DNA of 13,643 bases from a bacterium UBP10_UBA1149 (GTDB lineage: Bacteria > Desulfobacterota > Binatia > UBA1149), in the NCBI GenBank assembly GCA_002311335.1, contig DBZX01000047.1:34556-48198 (forward strand), in the 5' to 3' direction. This document shows, piece after piece, positions 6,655-13,643 of the stretch (positions are counted from its first letter, which is position 1; every line of letters starts with the position of its first letter). The translations under genes were made by a program, and so were the position numbers. The notes beneath the pieces were generated by a model that searched no databases, was not told the origin of the DNA, and saw only the letters and a list, made by a program, of their open reading frames with translations.

Positions 6655-9156
6655 TTACGGTCCCAGCAGTTCTATCGATTCCAGGTTCAAGTAGGGCAGG
6701 TAGGCCGGCGCGAGCGTTATTTCGACTCGGTCGACGGCGTGGGCTCGCAGGCGGATCTCGCCGTGTGGATTTCCCTTGAACTCGAGGGCCCCGTGCCTCC
6801 GGAAGCGCTGGCCCGGCCCGCGCATAAGCACGCGGTATACAAGCGCCTCGCCGGCGCGCGGCAGTCTCGCGCTTATGCGCAGCCGCGAAAGGTTCCGCGG
6901 AGTTTCGAACTCGGCCGTGCAGCGAATCGACAGGGGGCTGCCCTGCCAGCGGCTGTCGCGCCGCCAGCGCGCAACGCCGTCCAGCAGTTCGGGCGCCGGA
7001 TCGCAGGACAGTCCGCGGCCCAGCCCGGCCAGCACCCGGAGTTCATTGTCCGGAGTCGCGTAGCCGGGAGTCGCGTAGCCCGAAGCCGAGGCCACTGCGG
7101 TGGTCAGGTCCAGTCGATGGTCGGCCTCGCGGTGGTAGCGCTCGGCGCAAAGCGTGTAGCGCTGGTTCGAAAACAAGGGGGCGCCCTTGCGATCGCAGTG
7201 CTGGCCTTCGGTGACCACGTGGCTCACCTTCCAGGTGGCCGCCAGGCGGTTGCGCATGCCGCGGCTGCCGCCTCGCAGACCCAGCAAGGCCGCCGCTGCG
7301 CGTAGTCGCCTGTCACCGGTTTTTCTTGATCCCGAAAAGACTACCGTTCCGCGGTCGGAGAAGGCCAGCACGTAGCGGCCCGCGTAAGCCGGCACCAGTT
7401 CGGACAGGCCGGGCCCGGTTGCGATCACGGAGTTGGGCGGCAGGGCCGCCAGCTCGTCGAGCAGTTCGAGAGTGTCACGGTCGGGTTGCAGCTGCGTGTC
7501 GGCGCGGGTCTGGACCGCGGAGAGGCGGGCCCAGGGAAAATGTGGCAGGCTGAAAGCGAGCACCAGCAGGGTGAGCAGCAGCAGGGGCCCGCTCGTGTTC
7601 ATGCGCGGCAAAACGATCAGGCGCGGCAACTCGAGCAGGCCTGCGGCCAGAAGTGGGCCGGGCAACAACAGCCACAAAGCGCGGTAGGCCATCCAGGGTA
7701 CGACCGCTCGCCCGAACAAGGGCGACAGAAACGGCGTGAAGGCGAGCAGCAGCGACCCGAGGCAGGCCGCAAGCAGCAGGCGTGCCCAGGCCTTGCGCCG
7801 GTCGAGCAGGCAGGCCGCCAGTCCAGCGGCCAGCGCCAGTAACAACAATGGGTCGTCGAGCAGGCGCGGGTTGGTGACCGGTCCGCCCAGGGGGAGCTGC
7901 ACCGTGCGTTGCATGCGCAGGTGGGCTCTTACCACCGGGTCGAGCGGGTCGGTTTCGGCCATGCTGGCCGCCGACAGGCCCCCGGCCGGGCCCTGCCTGG
8001 CCGCCAGTCCCGAAAACGCAGGCGGCAGGGCGAGCAGCAACACCAGCAGGCCCACGGCAGTGCGCGTGCGCGCCTGTCCGCCGCGGGCGAAGCCGGTGAG
8101 CAGGGCAGCTGCCGTCCAGGCCATCAAGGCCAGGTAGACGATTGCGTGCGACAGGGCCACCGCCGCCAGCAGCAGGGCGGCGGGCAACAGTTGGCGCGCG
8201 TCGGCGAGGCCACGCCGCAGAACGGCCAGCAACCAGGCGAACGCAGTCGGCGCGAAGACGAGTAACGCCACCGTCTTGTCTTCGGCCAGGCGACCGAAGG
8301 GGGCGTAGCGTTCGGGTGAGAAAAACGGATAGCGTGTCGCCAGCAGCACCGCGACAGTGCAGATGGCGGTTACGATGCCGCCACTGCGATTGCCGAACAG
8401 GGCGCGTCCCAGCGCGTAAGCGGCTGACGCGCACAGGGGCGCGAGCAGCACCGGTGCCACCTGCTCAAAGATCAGGGGCGTGGGTACTCGAGCCAGCCCG
8501 GTCCAGGCGGCGAGCGTCGAGATCCAGGCGTTGCCGGCAAAGCGCGGCAGTACCAGTCCGCTGCCGAAAAAGGGCTCGCCCATGCCCATGGCGTTTCCGT
8601 CGGCCAGGCGGGTGATGAACGCCATGTACCACATGCGGTCGCGCGCGATGTTGGCACCCGACGCGGCCATCACGGCCAGCAGCAGCACCGACGCCGCGAG
8701 CAGCAGCAACAGCAGCTTCTCGTTGCTTGCCAGTCCGGCAGATTCCCGGCTTGCGGCTACCTGGCTTGCAGCTTGCTGGCGGGCGTTGCCGCGCGACGGC
8801 AGGGCGGCCAGCACGAGGGTAACAAGCATCAGCGTGAGCAGGGCCGCGTGCATGGGCAGAGCCGCCGCGGTGCAGGCCAGCACGCTCAGCCCGCAAAGAG
8901 CGGTCGACAGGGTGATGACGATCGCCGGCCGCGCCAGCGGGTCGTCGGCAAGGGAGTAGTCGCCCGCCGATCTGCTGCCCAGCGCGCGCAACAAGACAGA
9001 GCCGGGAAGAACGAGCACCGCCACCACAGCGGTCAGCACCGCCGTACCGCTACCGACCAGGGGTGCGACAAGCGCCGCGATCCAGACAGCCCCCACCTGC
9101 AGCAGGCTCCGTCGACGTCCCGAAGGCGTGGGCCGTGTTGTCGACTCGGAAGTCAT
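6655..9156 (-). CDS. Large polytopic membrane protein, GT-C glycosyltransferase-like (downstream paralog)
   Basis: An 833-residue protein with roughly 14 predicted membrane segments in residues 15-540 and a soluble, beta-rich C-terminal region of nearly 300 residues. I do not recognise a named family. The layout resembles GT-C-fold glycosyltransferases, which transfer sugars from lipid-phosphate donors at the outer face of the inner membrane. There is a loop with ARDRMWYMAFITRLADG (Asp173) followed by VLPRF, then AEDK (291-294), SHAIVY (336-341), TNPRLL (428-433) and PWMAYR (487-492). All these recur in the adjacent upstream gene. The C-terminal part contains DRGTVVFSGSRK near 600 and conserved cysteines including 718 and 746. 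ATG 9156 overlaps the upstream stop as ATGA, so translation is coupled. A 15-bp duplication encodes GYATPGYATP. Function is inferred from architecture only. Confidence 0.6.
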   Translation of the reverse strand: MTSESTTRPTPSGRRRSLLQVGAVWIAALVAPLVGSGTAVLTAVVAVLVLPGSVLLRALGSRSAGDYSLADDPLARPAIVITLSTALCGLSVLACTAAALPMHAALLTLMLVTLVLAALPSRGNARQQAASQVAASRESAGLASNEKLLLLLLAASVLLLAVMAASGANIARDRMWYMAFITRLADGNAMGMGEPFFGSGLVLPRFAGNAWISTLAAWTGLARVPTPLIFEQVAPVLLAPLCASAAYALGRALFGNRSGGIVTAICTVAVLLATRYPFFSPERYAPFGRLAEDKTVALLVFAPTAFAWLLAVLRRGLADARQLLPAALLLAAVALSHAIVYLALMAWTAAALLTGFARGGQARTRTAVGLLVLLLALPPAFSGLAARQGPAGGLSAASMAETDPLDPVVRAHLRMQRTVQLPLGGPVTNPRLLDDPLLLLALAAGLAACLLDRRKAWARLLLAACLGSLLLAFTPFLSPLFGRAVVPWMAYRALWLLLPGPLLAAGLLELPRLIVLPRMNTSGPLLLLTLLVLAFSLPHFPWARLSAVQTRADTQLQPDRDTLELLDELAALPPNSVIATGPGLSELVPAYAGRYVLAFSDRGTVVFSGSRKTGDRRLRAAAALLGLRGGSRGMRNRLAATWKVSHVVTEGQHCDRKGAPLFSNQRYTLCAERYHREADHRLDLTTAVASASGYATPGYATPDNELRVLAGLGRGLSCDPAPELLDGVARWRRDSRWQGSPLSIRCTAEFETPRNLSRLRISARLPRAGEALVYRVLMRGPGQRFRRHGALEFKGNPHGEIRLRAHAVDRVEITLAPAYLPYLNLESIELLGP
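7052..7080. repeat. Two-copy 15-bp tandem repeat inside the membrane protein gene
   Basis: The 14-base word GGAGTCGCGTAGCC occurs at 7052-7065 and 7067-7080, a period of 15 bases. On the minus strand it encodes GYATP twice, in frame, in the soluble C-terminal region. It looks like a small slippage duplication, and the upstream paralog has no counterpart. Confidence 0.8.
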
Positions 9157-11567
9157 CGAGAGGTTTTTTCCTGCGCGTCGGTTTTGCCCAGCAGGAGATG
9201 GTCGAGTTTTACAAACGGCAGCATGGTCGGGACGATGGAGAGCTCGAGCTCATCTACGCTGGCCCGCGGCAGGTCGAGCTTCAATCTCGTTTCGTTTGTG
9301 ACCGCGATTTCGCGGTGCAGGTTCCAGCGTTGCTCGTTATTGAGGAGGCCACGCACGGACACTATCCAGCTTTCGTTGGTGTTGCCGGTCAGCGCGCCCA
9401 GTTGCAGGCGTGGTGCGGGTTGGCTTCCGGCCAGGGACACCCGGCAGTGCAGGCCGGGCATGCGCGCCGACCAGGGGCCGGGGCGCGGAGACAGCAGCCT
9501 GTGACCTCGCCGCTCGAGCCCTGGACGGCAGTCAAAGCGTGCGCCGTCGGCCTCTTGGCCTGTCTCGCCACCAGTCGTTACGGCCAGGGCCATACCGGGC
9601 TCGGGGGCGGCGGCGGCAAAGCTGCACAGTTGGTAGTCGTCGCTTTCGTAGATCACGCGTTCGCAGTAGCGACCGGCCGGGCCGCTGCCGTCGTAGAGCA
9701 GGTGAGTGGGAGTGGGCGCGCCGTTGCCTGGTCGCCACAGACCCGCGGCCGCCCGCGCCCGTGCCGCCAGGCGGGCGTTAGCCGAGCGGCGGTGGCCGGC
9801 GAATACCAGAGTCGCCCTGTCCGAGGCAGCCAGCACGCGCGGACCACCCAGCGCTGCCAGTCGCTCCGAGATTTCGGGCGCGGCCAGCAACAACGCGTCG
9901 TATGGCAGGCCCCTGAGTGCGGTCATCAGCCCGTTGAAAGCCGGCGTATCGGGCAGTGCGTGGGCTGCGCGTACGCGGGTAAAGTCGGCCAGGTGTGAAG
10001 AGGCAAACGGCAAGGCCATGCCCAACGCCAGCAGCGCGGGCAGCCAGGCCGTGGCTCGCAGTCGGCGGCTGGCTTCGTCCAGGCCCACGGCCAAGAGCGC
10101 AGCTGCGGGTAACAACCACAACACCCGGTGCACCATCCACGGCGTCACCGTGAGTCCCAGTAACCAGGGCAGCGGTGGCAGGAAGGCCACGAGCAGCGCG
10201 ACTGCGCTGAGGGTACCCAGCACGTGGCGCTCGTAGGGTCGCCGCCGCCACAACAGCGGCAGGCAGGCCAGGGACAGCAGCCCCAGCGGGTGCAGCAACA
10301 GGCGTGGGTTAACAATGTAACCGGGCGCGCTGCCGGGGCTGGCGGCCCCGCTGCTTCCCAGTTGCAGCAAGCGCTCGCGCGCGATGTGCACGCGGGCCAC
10401 CGGGTGAGTGGAGTCAGCCGACAGCGCGTCCTGTCGGGCCAGTGGAGCGGTGGTCATGCGGCCGGTCAGCGCTGGCCACGCGGCAATGACGAGCGCGAGC
10501 GCGAGCATGACGGCTGCGCTGCGGCCGCGGCAACGCCCCCCGGCTACGAGCACCGCCGCCAGTGCCACCACGGCCATCAGTACCAGCGCGTAGACCAGTG
10601 CGTGGGTAGCGGCCAGTGCCACCAGCCCGAGCGCATAGACCAGCAGCCAACGCCGCCAGCCTCCGCGTGCACGGGTGAGGAACGCGCCGAGAACGACCGG
10701 CGCCACCACCACCGCGGCCACGATCTTGTCTTCGGGCGCGCGGGCAAGCAGCGCGACCAGCCAGCCGGTCATCCATCCCAACGCGGTGATCAGCAGTGCG
10801 AGCCAGGCCGCACGGCTGCGACCGAACAGCGATCGTGCCAGCACCATGGCTGCCGAAAACGAAAGCGGCACCACCAGCAGTGGCACCGCGCGGTGGTACA
10901 ACCAGGCGGGATCAACCCGCGCCAGTTCGGCCCAGGCGGCGAGCGCCGGCAGCCACGCGCCGCTGGTGAAGCGTGGCAGTACGGTGGCGGTGCCCAGCAG
11001 CGGATCGCCGACGGCGGCCGCCCTGCCTTCGCCCAGCCAGCGTATCCAGGCCAGGTACCACCAGCGGTCCACGCTGCCCATGGACACCATTTCCAGCGAC
11101 GCCCAGGCGCAGGCCAGCGCGCAGGCGGCAACGAGCAGCGGCAACAGCCTGCCCGGCGGATTGTCGCTGGGGGTCGCGCGTTCGCGGCGGCGCGGGCGCG
11201 TCAGGCTACCGGCGACGGCCAGCGCCAGCAGCTCGGCCACCAGCAGTGGTAGAAAATCCGACGCTGGCTGTCCACGCGACACCGTCAGGGCCACCGGCGG
11301 CACCAGCAAGGCCAGCGAACACACGAAGTACAGCGCCGGGCTTTCGATGGCCTGGCCGCCGTGGCCCGTGCCGCTGACCCTCGCCAGCAACCAGCCGGGT
11401 GCGATCAGCAGGGCCCAGCCGGTGAGCGCGGTGGCCAGCATGGCAAGCGGCGTAGGTTGCAGGACAAGACCCGGGGCAGACGCCGACAGGGTCAGGAGCA
11501 AGCCGGGCAGAAACAGCGCGCCCAGCACGAGGGCGAGCGCCGCAGCCTGCGCGGCCGCTCGTTTCAC
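9153..11567 (-). CDS. Large polytopic membrane protein, GT-C glycosyltransferase-like (upstream paralog)
   Basis: An 804-residue protein with about 14 hydrophobic segments through residue 525 and then a soluble C-terminal region of about 275 residues. It is paralogous to the next gene. Shared motifs in the same order are DRWWYLAWIRWLGEG (Asp167), DPLLG, VLPRF and AW; PEDK (278-281); THALVY (321-326); VNPRLL (419-424); PWMVHR (476-481); SDRATLVFAGHRR near 582; and CysX27Cys (680, 708). The first loop with an Asp followed by a WY pair suggests a GT-C-type membrane transferase, but I cannot name the substrate or family. The start is the GTG at 11567 because it overlaps the oxidoreductase stop as GTGA and lies just before the first membrane helix. 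The longer frame to 11684 would run into the upstream gene and has an implausible basic leader. Confidence 0.6.
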   Translation of the reverse strand: MKRAAAQAAALALVLGALFLPGLLLTLSASAPGLVLQPTPLAMLATALTGWALLIAPGWLLARVSGTGHGGQAIESPALYFVCSLALLVPPVALTVSRGQPASDFLPLLVAELLALAVAGSLTRPRRRERATPSDNPPGRLLPLLVAACALACAWASLEMVSMGSVDRWWYLAWIRWLGEGRAAAVGDPLLGTATVLPRFTSGAWLPALAAWAELARVDPAWLYHRAVPLLVVPLSFSAAMVLARSLFGRSRAAWLALLITALGWMTGWLVALLARAPEDKIVAAVVVAPVVLGAFLTRARGGWRRWLLVYALGLVALAATHALVYALVLMAVVALAAVLVAGGRCRGRSAAVMLALALVIAAWPALTGRMTTAPLARQDALSADSTHPVARVHIARERLLQLGSSGAASPGSAPGYIVNPRLLLHPLGLLSLACLPLLWRRRPYERHVLGTLSAVALLVAFLPPLPWLLGLTVTPWMVHRVLWLLPAAALLAVGLDEASRRLRATAWLPALLALGMALPFASSHLADFTRVRAAHALPDTPAFNGLMTALRGLPYDALLLAAPEISERLAALGGPRVLAASDRATLVFAGHRRSANARLAARARAAAGLWRPGNGAPTPTHLLYDGSGPAGRYCERVIYESDDYQLCSFAAAAPEPGMALAVTTGGETGQEADGARFDCRPGLERRGHRLLSPRPGPWSARMPGLHCRVSLAGSQPAPRLQLGALTGNTNESWIVSVRGLLNNEQRWNLHREIAVTNETRLKLDLPRASVDELELSIVPTMLPFVKLDHLLLGKTDAQEKTSR

Positions 11568-12571
11568 GCAGGGGCCATGAGTTGCAGCAGCGCTTCGCTT
11601 ATTTCCGGCGGCGCGCCGCTTGGCAGGGTGAGTACGGGCAACTGCACGCCGGCCTCGCGCCACGCGGTGAGTCGCTCGCGGCACTGGTCGGGCTCACCGG
11701 CTATTACCAGGGCTTCGAGCAGCTCTTCGCTTATGGCGGCAGCAGCTTCCTTGCGCTTGCCCTTCACGTAGAGGTCCTGCACCAGGTCGGCGTTATCGGC
11801 GTAGCCCATGCGGCTGAGCAAGGCGTGGTAGTAGTCGCCCATGCCGCCGATGTAGAACGCGATGAGTCCGCGCGCCATGTCGTGTCCACTCTTGCGATCG
11901 GGCATGGGCATGGCGGTGGTGAAGGGCGCAATGGTGATGTCGTCGGCCGACCGGCCTGCGCGCGCTGCGCCTTCGGCCAGCAGCTCACGCCCGCGACCGA
12001 TCTGCTGCCAGGGCCAGAAGGTGGGCATCCAGCCGTCGGCGAGTTCGCCCACCATGCGTATGGCCTTGTCGTTGAGGCAGGCGCAGTACACCGGCAGATC
12101 GGCCCGGGCGGGCGTCATCTCGAGTTTGAAGTGGCGAAACTCCCACAGGTCGGCGCCGGCCGAGTCCAGCCGTTCGCCGGCGAGCAGGGTCTTGACGACC
12201 CGGATGTACTGCGACAGTCGCGTGAGTGGCTTGCGGTAATCGCCGCCATGGAAGCCCTCCACGACTTTTTTACCCGACGTGCCCAGGCCCAGTATGAAGC
12301 GGCCCTCGGAGATCTCGTCGAGCGTGGCCGCGTGCATGGCCACCAGTGCTGCCGAGCGGCTGAAGACGTTGATTATGCCCGTGCCGAGCTGGATGTTCTT
12401 CGTGTGCGTGGCGATCTCGGTGAGCAGGCTGAAGATCTCGTAGCCCCAGGCTTCGGGTAGCCAGAAGGAGTGGTAGCCCAGTTCGTCAGCGATCTGCGCC
12501 TGGCGCAGCACGGCCTTGCGGTCGTATTTTTTCCAGAAAGCCACGGCACCGGTTTTCTCAAGTTGAGGCAT
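11564..12571 (-). CDS. Luciferase-like monooxygenase family oxidoreductase (F420 or FMN dependent)
   Basis: A 335-residue cytosolic TIM-barrel flavin/F420 oxidoreductase of the bacterial-luciferase superfamily. It shows QIADELGYHSFWLPEAWGYE near 26-45, LGTGIINVFSRSAALVAMHA (62-81), then TLDEISEGRFILGLGTSG (83-100), YCACLNDKAIRMVGELADGWMP (162-183), and a late AGEPDQCRERL segment typical of LLM-class F420-dependent enzymes. The cofactor (F420 or FMN) and the substrate cannot be settled from sequence alone. The ATG at 12571 has GAGG (12580-12583) 8 nt upstream, which decides against the longer frame to 12748. It is the first gene of a minus-strand set: its TGA overlaps the GTG of the first large membrane protein. 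It is divergent from the FadL-type gene. Confidence 0.9.
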   Translation of the reverse strand: MPQLEKTGAVAFWKKYDRKAVLRQAQIADELGYHSFWLPEAWGYEIFSLLTEIATHTKNIQLGTGIINVFSRSAALVAMHAATLDEISEGRFILGLGTSGKKVVEGFHGGDYRKPLTRLSQYIRVVKTLLAGERLDSAGADLWEFRHFKLEMTPARADLPVYCACLNDKAIRMVGELADGWMPTFWPWQQIGRGRELLAEGAARAGRSADDITIAPFTTAMPMPDRKSGHDMARGLIAFYIGGMGDYYHALLSRMGYADNADLVQDLYVKGKRKEAAAAISEELLEALVIAGEPDQCRERLTAWREAGVQLPVLTLPSGAPPEISEALLQLMAPA

Positions 12572-12604
12572 CGGCCAATCCTCGGTCGCGCGCCTTCCCG
12601 TGTC

Positions 12605-12628
12605 AAAAAGGCAGGAGGCCTCGCCTTT
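12605..12628 (-). terminator. Terminator-like hairpin with T-tract upstream of the oxidoreductase gene
   Basis: Read on the minus strand, AAAGGC (12628-12623) and GCCTTT (12612-12607) can pair, with an inner AGG/CCT extension past one bulged G and a tri-nucleotide loop. The stem runs into TTTTT (12609-12605). It lies 34 nt or more before the oxidoreductase ATG. It may block antisense transcription from the FadL side or act as an attenuator if the promoter lies further right. The stem is modest. Confidence 0.35.
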
Positions 12629-12654
12629 GCGTGGCCGTGACAAGCGGGTAAAAA
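12627..12654 (+). promoter_or_regulatory. Candidate sigma-70-type promoter for the FadL-type gene
   Basis: TTGCGT (12627-12632) and TAAAAA (12649-12654) are separated by 16 nt. They match the -35 consensus at 3 of 6 positions and the -10 consensus at 4 of 6. The -10 box is one of the few AT-rich spots in this divergent interval, and it would give a leader of about 40 nt containing the ribosome site AGGAG (12690-12694). The match is weak and untested. Confidence 0.3.
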
Positions 12655-12699
12655 CAGCTCTTGCCGGGCGCTCGCGCGGACCGGTGCAGAGGAGAGGGC

Positions 12700-13643
12700 A
12701 TGAGAGGGAGTAAATTGATGATGGTCGCCTGTATGGTGTTGGCGCCACTGCTGGCCCTGTTGTTGCCCGCGAGCGCTTTGGCGTCCAACCTGATCGCGCC
12801 CGGGGTGGGCGCGCCCGAGGGCGGCATGATGGGCGCCAACGTCGCGCGGCCGGTCTCGCCGGCCTATGCGGTGTCGGTCAACCCGGCGGCCCTGGTCAAC
12901 TACGAGCGCCGCACCGAGGGCTTTACCTTCGCCGTGGCTACGGGTCGCACCGAGGTCAACAGCCCAGCCGTTGGCTACAGCGACAAATCGGATTTTGCTG
13001 CCCTGAGTCCTGACTACGGACTCGCCCTGGGCGGTGACGGCCCATGGTCGTACGGCTTTGCAATGGCGGGCAGCGTGGGCGCGAGCAACAACTTTGATCC
13101 GATCCCCGGCTTCGGCCCTGAAAAATTCTACGCCGAGTCGAGCATCCTTCGCATGGGACCGGCCATGGCTCGTCGCCTGCGCGACGACCTGTCGGTGGGC
13201 TTCGCGATCACGCCCCTGCTGGCCTACCTGCGCGCGCATTACCCTACGCCGCTTGGCCCCACGCGCTACGTCATGCGCGGTACCGGCATACAGGCCAACG
13301 GAAGCGTTGCCTGGCAGCCGCGTGAAGGTTGGGATCTCGCCGTGGGCCTGCGAACGCCGGGCATGATCTGGTTGGACGGCTCAGCGCCGTCGCCGTCGGG
13401 CAGGCAGGACCTGGACCTGCAGTTGCAGATGCCGGCACAGGCCTACCTGGGCTCGAGCTGGTCGCTGGGCGAGCGGGCCGTGCTGCACTCGGCCATACGC
13501 TGGACCGGCGCCGACTCCTTTGGCCGGTCGAAAATCCACTTCGCTGAAACTCCACAGCTCGACGCGCCCTTCGTGCCCGGCGGGACCGACGAGTGGCGGT
13601 ACGCTTTTGGCGGGTCGTACCGCGTGAGCGAGCGTTGGGAGCT
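12700..13643 (+). CDS. FadL/OmpP1 (TodX)-type outer-membrane transport protein, truncated at right edge
   Basis: The frame is open from ATG 12700 to the window end (314 full codons) with no stop, so the C-terminus is missing. AGGAG (12690-12694) sits 5 nt upstream. A Sec signal peptide (MRGSKLMMVACMV, then a hydrophobic run) is likely cleaved after ASALA at residue 28. The mature protein shows features of FadL-family beta-barrels that pass hydrophobic compounds across the outer membrane: an N-terminal SNLIAPGVGAPEGGMMGANVA hatch-like segment, AVSVNPAALVNYERR (compare the family's NPAAL motif), NNFDPIPGFGP, many alternating hydrophobic strands, and EWRYAFGGSYRVSERWE, which resembles the late barrel strands. 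The substrate is unknown. It is divergent from the oxidoreductase, with 128 bp between starts, so the two may share regulation. Confidence 0.8.
   Translation, partial: MRGSKLMMVACMVLAPLLALLLPASALASNLIAPGVGAPEGGMMGANVARPVSPAYAVSVNPAALVNYERRTEGFTFAVATGRTEVNSPAVGYSDKSDFAALSPDYGLALGGDGPWSYGFAMAGSVGASNNFDPIPGFGPEKFYAESSILRMGPAMARRLRDDLSVGFAITPLLAYLRAHYPTPLGPTRYVMRGTGIQANGSVAWQPREGWDLAVGLRTPGMIWLDGSAPSPSGRQDLDLQLQMPAQAYLGSSWSLGERAVLHSAIRWTGADSFGRSKIHFAETPQLDAPFVPGGTDEWRYAFGGSYRVSERWE

Noticed and set aside
7475..8434. 319-codon frame on the same strand as the downstream membrane protein, another phase
   Set aside because: Arg/Pro/Gly/Ala-rich shadow; the overlapping frame has conserved membrane motifs shared with its paralog.
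10224..11252. 342-codon plus-strand frame opposite the upstream membrane protein
   Set aside because: Gln/Gly/Arg-rich low-complexity translation, antisense to a paralog-supported gene.
11582..12460. 292-codon plus-strand frame opposite the oxidoreductase
   Set aside because: Antisense to a clearly recognised luciferase-like protein; no family features.
12572..12748. N-terminal extension of the oxidoreductase to 12748
   Set aside because: It overlaps the FadL-type gene start; ATG 12571 has GAGG at proper spacing and fits the family length.
12373..13239. 288-codon minus-strand frame across the divergent control region
   Set aside because: It spans the FadL-type signal peptide and the oxidoreductase start; both real genes have ribosome sites and family motifs.

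Overview
This window comes from the chromosome of a high-GC (roughly two thirds G+C by eye) Gram-negative bacterium. Gram-negative is shown by an outer-membrane FadL-type transporter, a LolA-like periplasmic protein and a lipoprotein protease. A luciferase-like (F420/FMN type) monooxygenase, LarB and heavy use of GTG starts would fit a deltaproteobacterial, Myxococcota or Binatota-like lineage, but the taxon is only a guess. There are no phage, IS, CRISPR, tRNA or rRNA signals.

Layout: (1) 1-4417, plus strand: the 3' two thirds of dnaK, an intrinsic terminator, then dnaJ, thiL and larB packed tightly (4-nt gap, then a GTGA overlap). Just before dnaJ lies a possible 11-codon leader ORF with a good Shine-Dalgarno sequence, whose stop overlaps the dnaJ GTG start. 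(2) 4384-6650: a divergent pair of envelope genes. On the minus strand is a secreted LolA-like protein whose 3' end overlaps that of larB by 34 bp. On the plus strand is a PDZ-containing M48 metalloprotease lipoprotein. (3) 6655-12571, minus strand: a three-gene run read right to left, consisting of a luciferase-like oxidoreductase and then two very large paralogous polytopic membrane proteins, joined by GTGA and ATGA overlaps. The two membrane proteins share motifs that resemble GT-C glycosyltransferases, plus a cysteine-containing C-terminal extracytoplasmic region. (4) 12700 to the right edge, plus strand: the start of a FadL/OmpP1-type outer-membrane transporter, divergent from region 3.

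Functionally, region 1 is housekeeping: protein folding, thiamine diphosphate synthesis, and the first step of the nickel-pincer cofactor. Regions 2 and 4 concern the outer membrane. Region 3 is the least explained part and the best candidate for something undescribed: an apparent operon coupling a flavin/F420 oxidoreductase to a tandem pair of membrane-embedded, probably sugar- or lipid-modifying proteins. All spaces between genes are under 300 bases.
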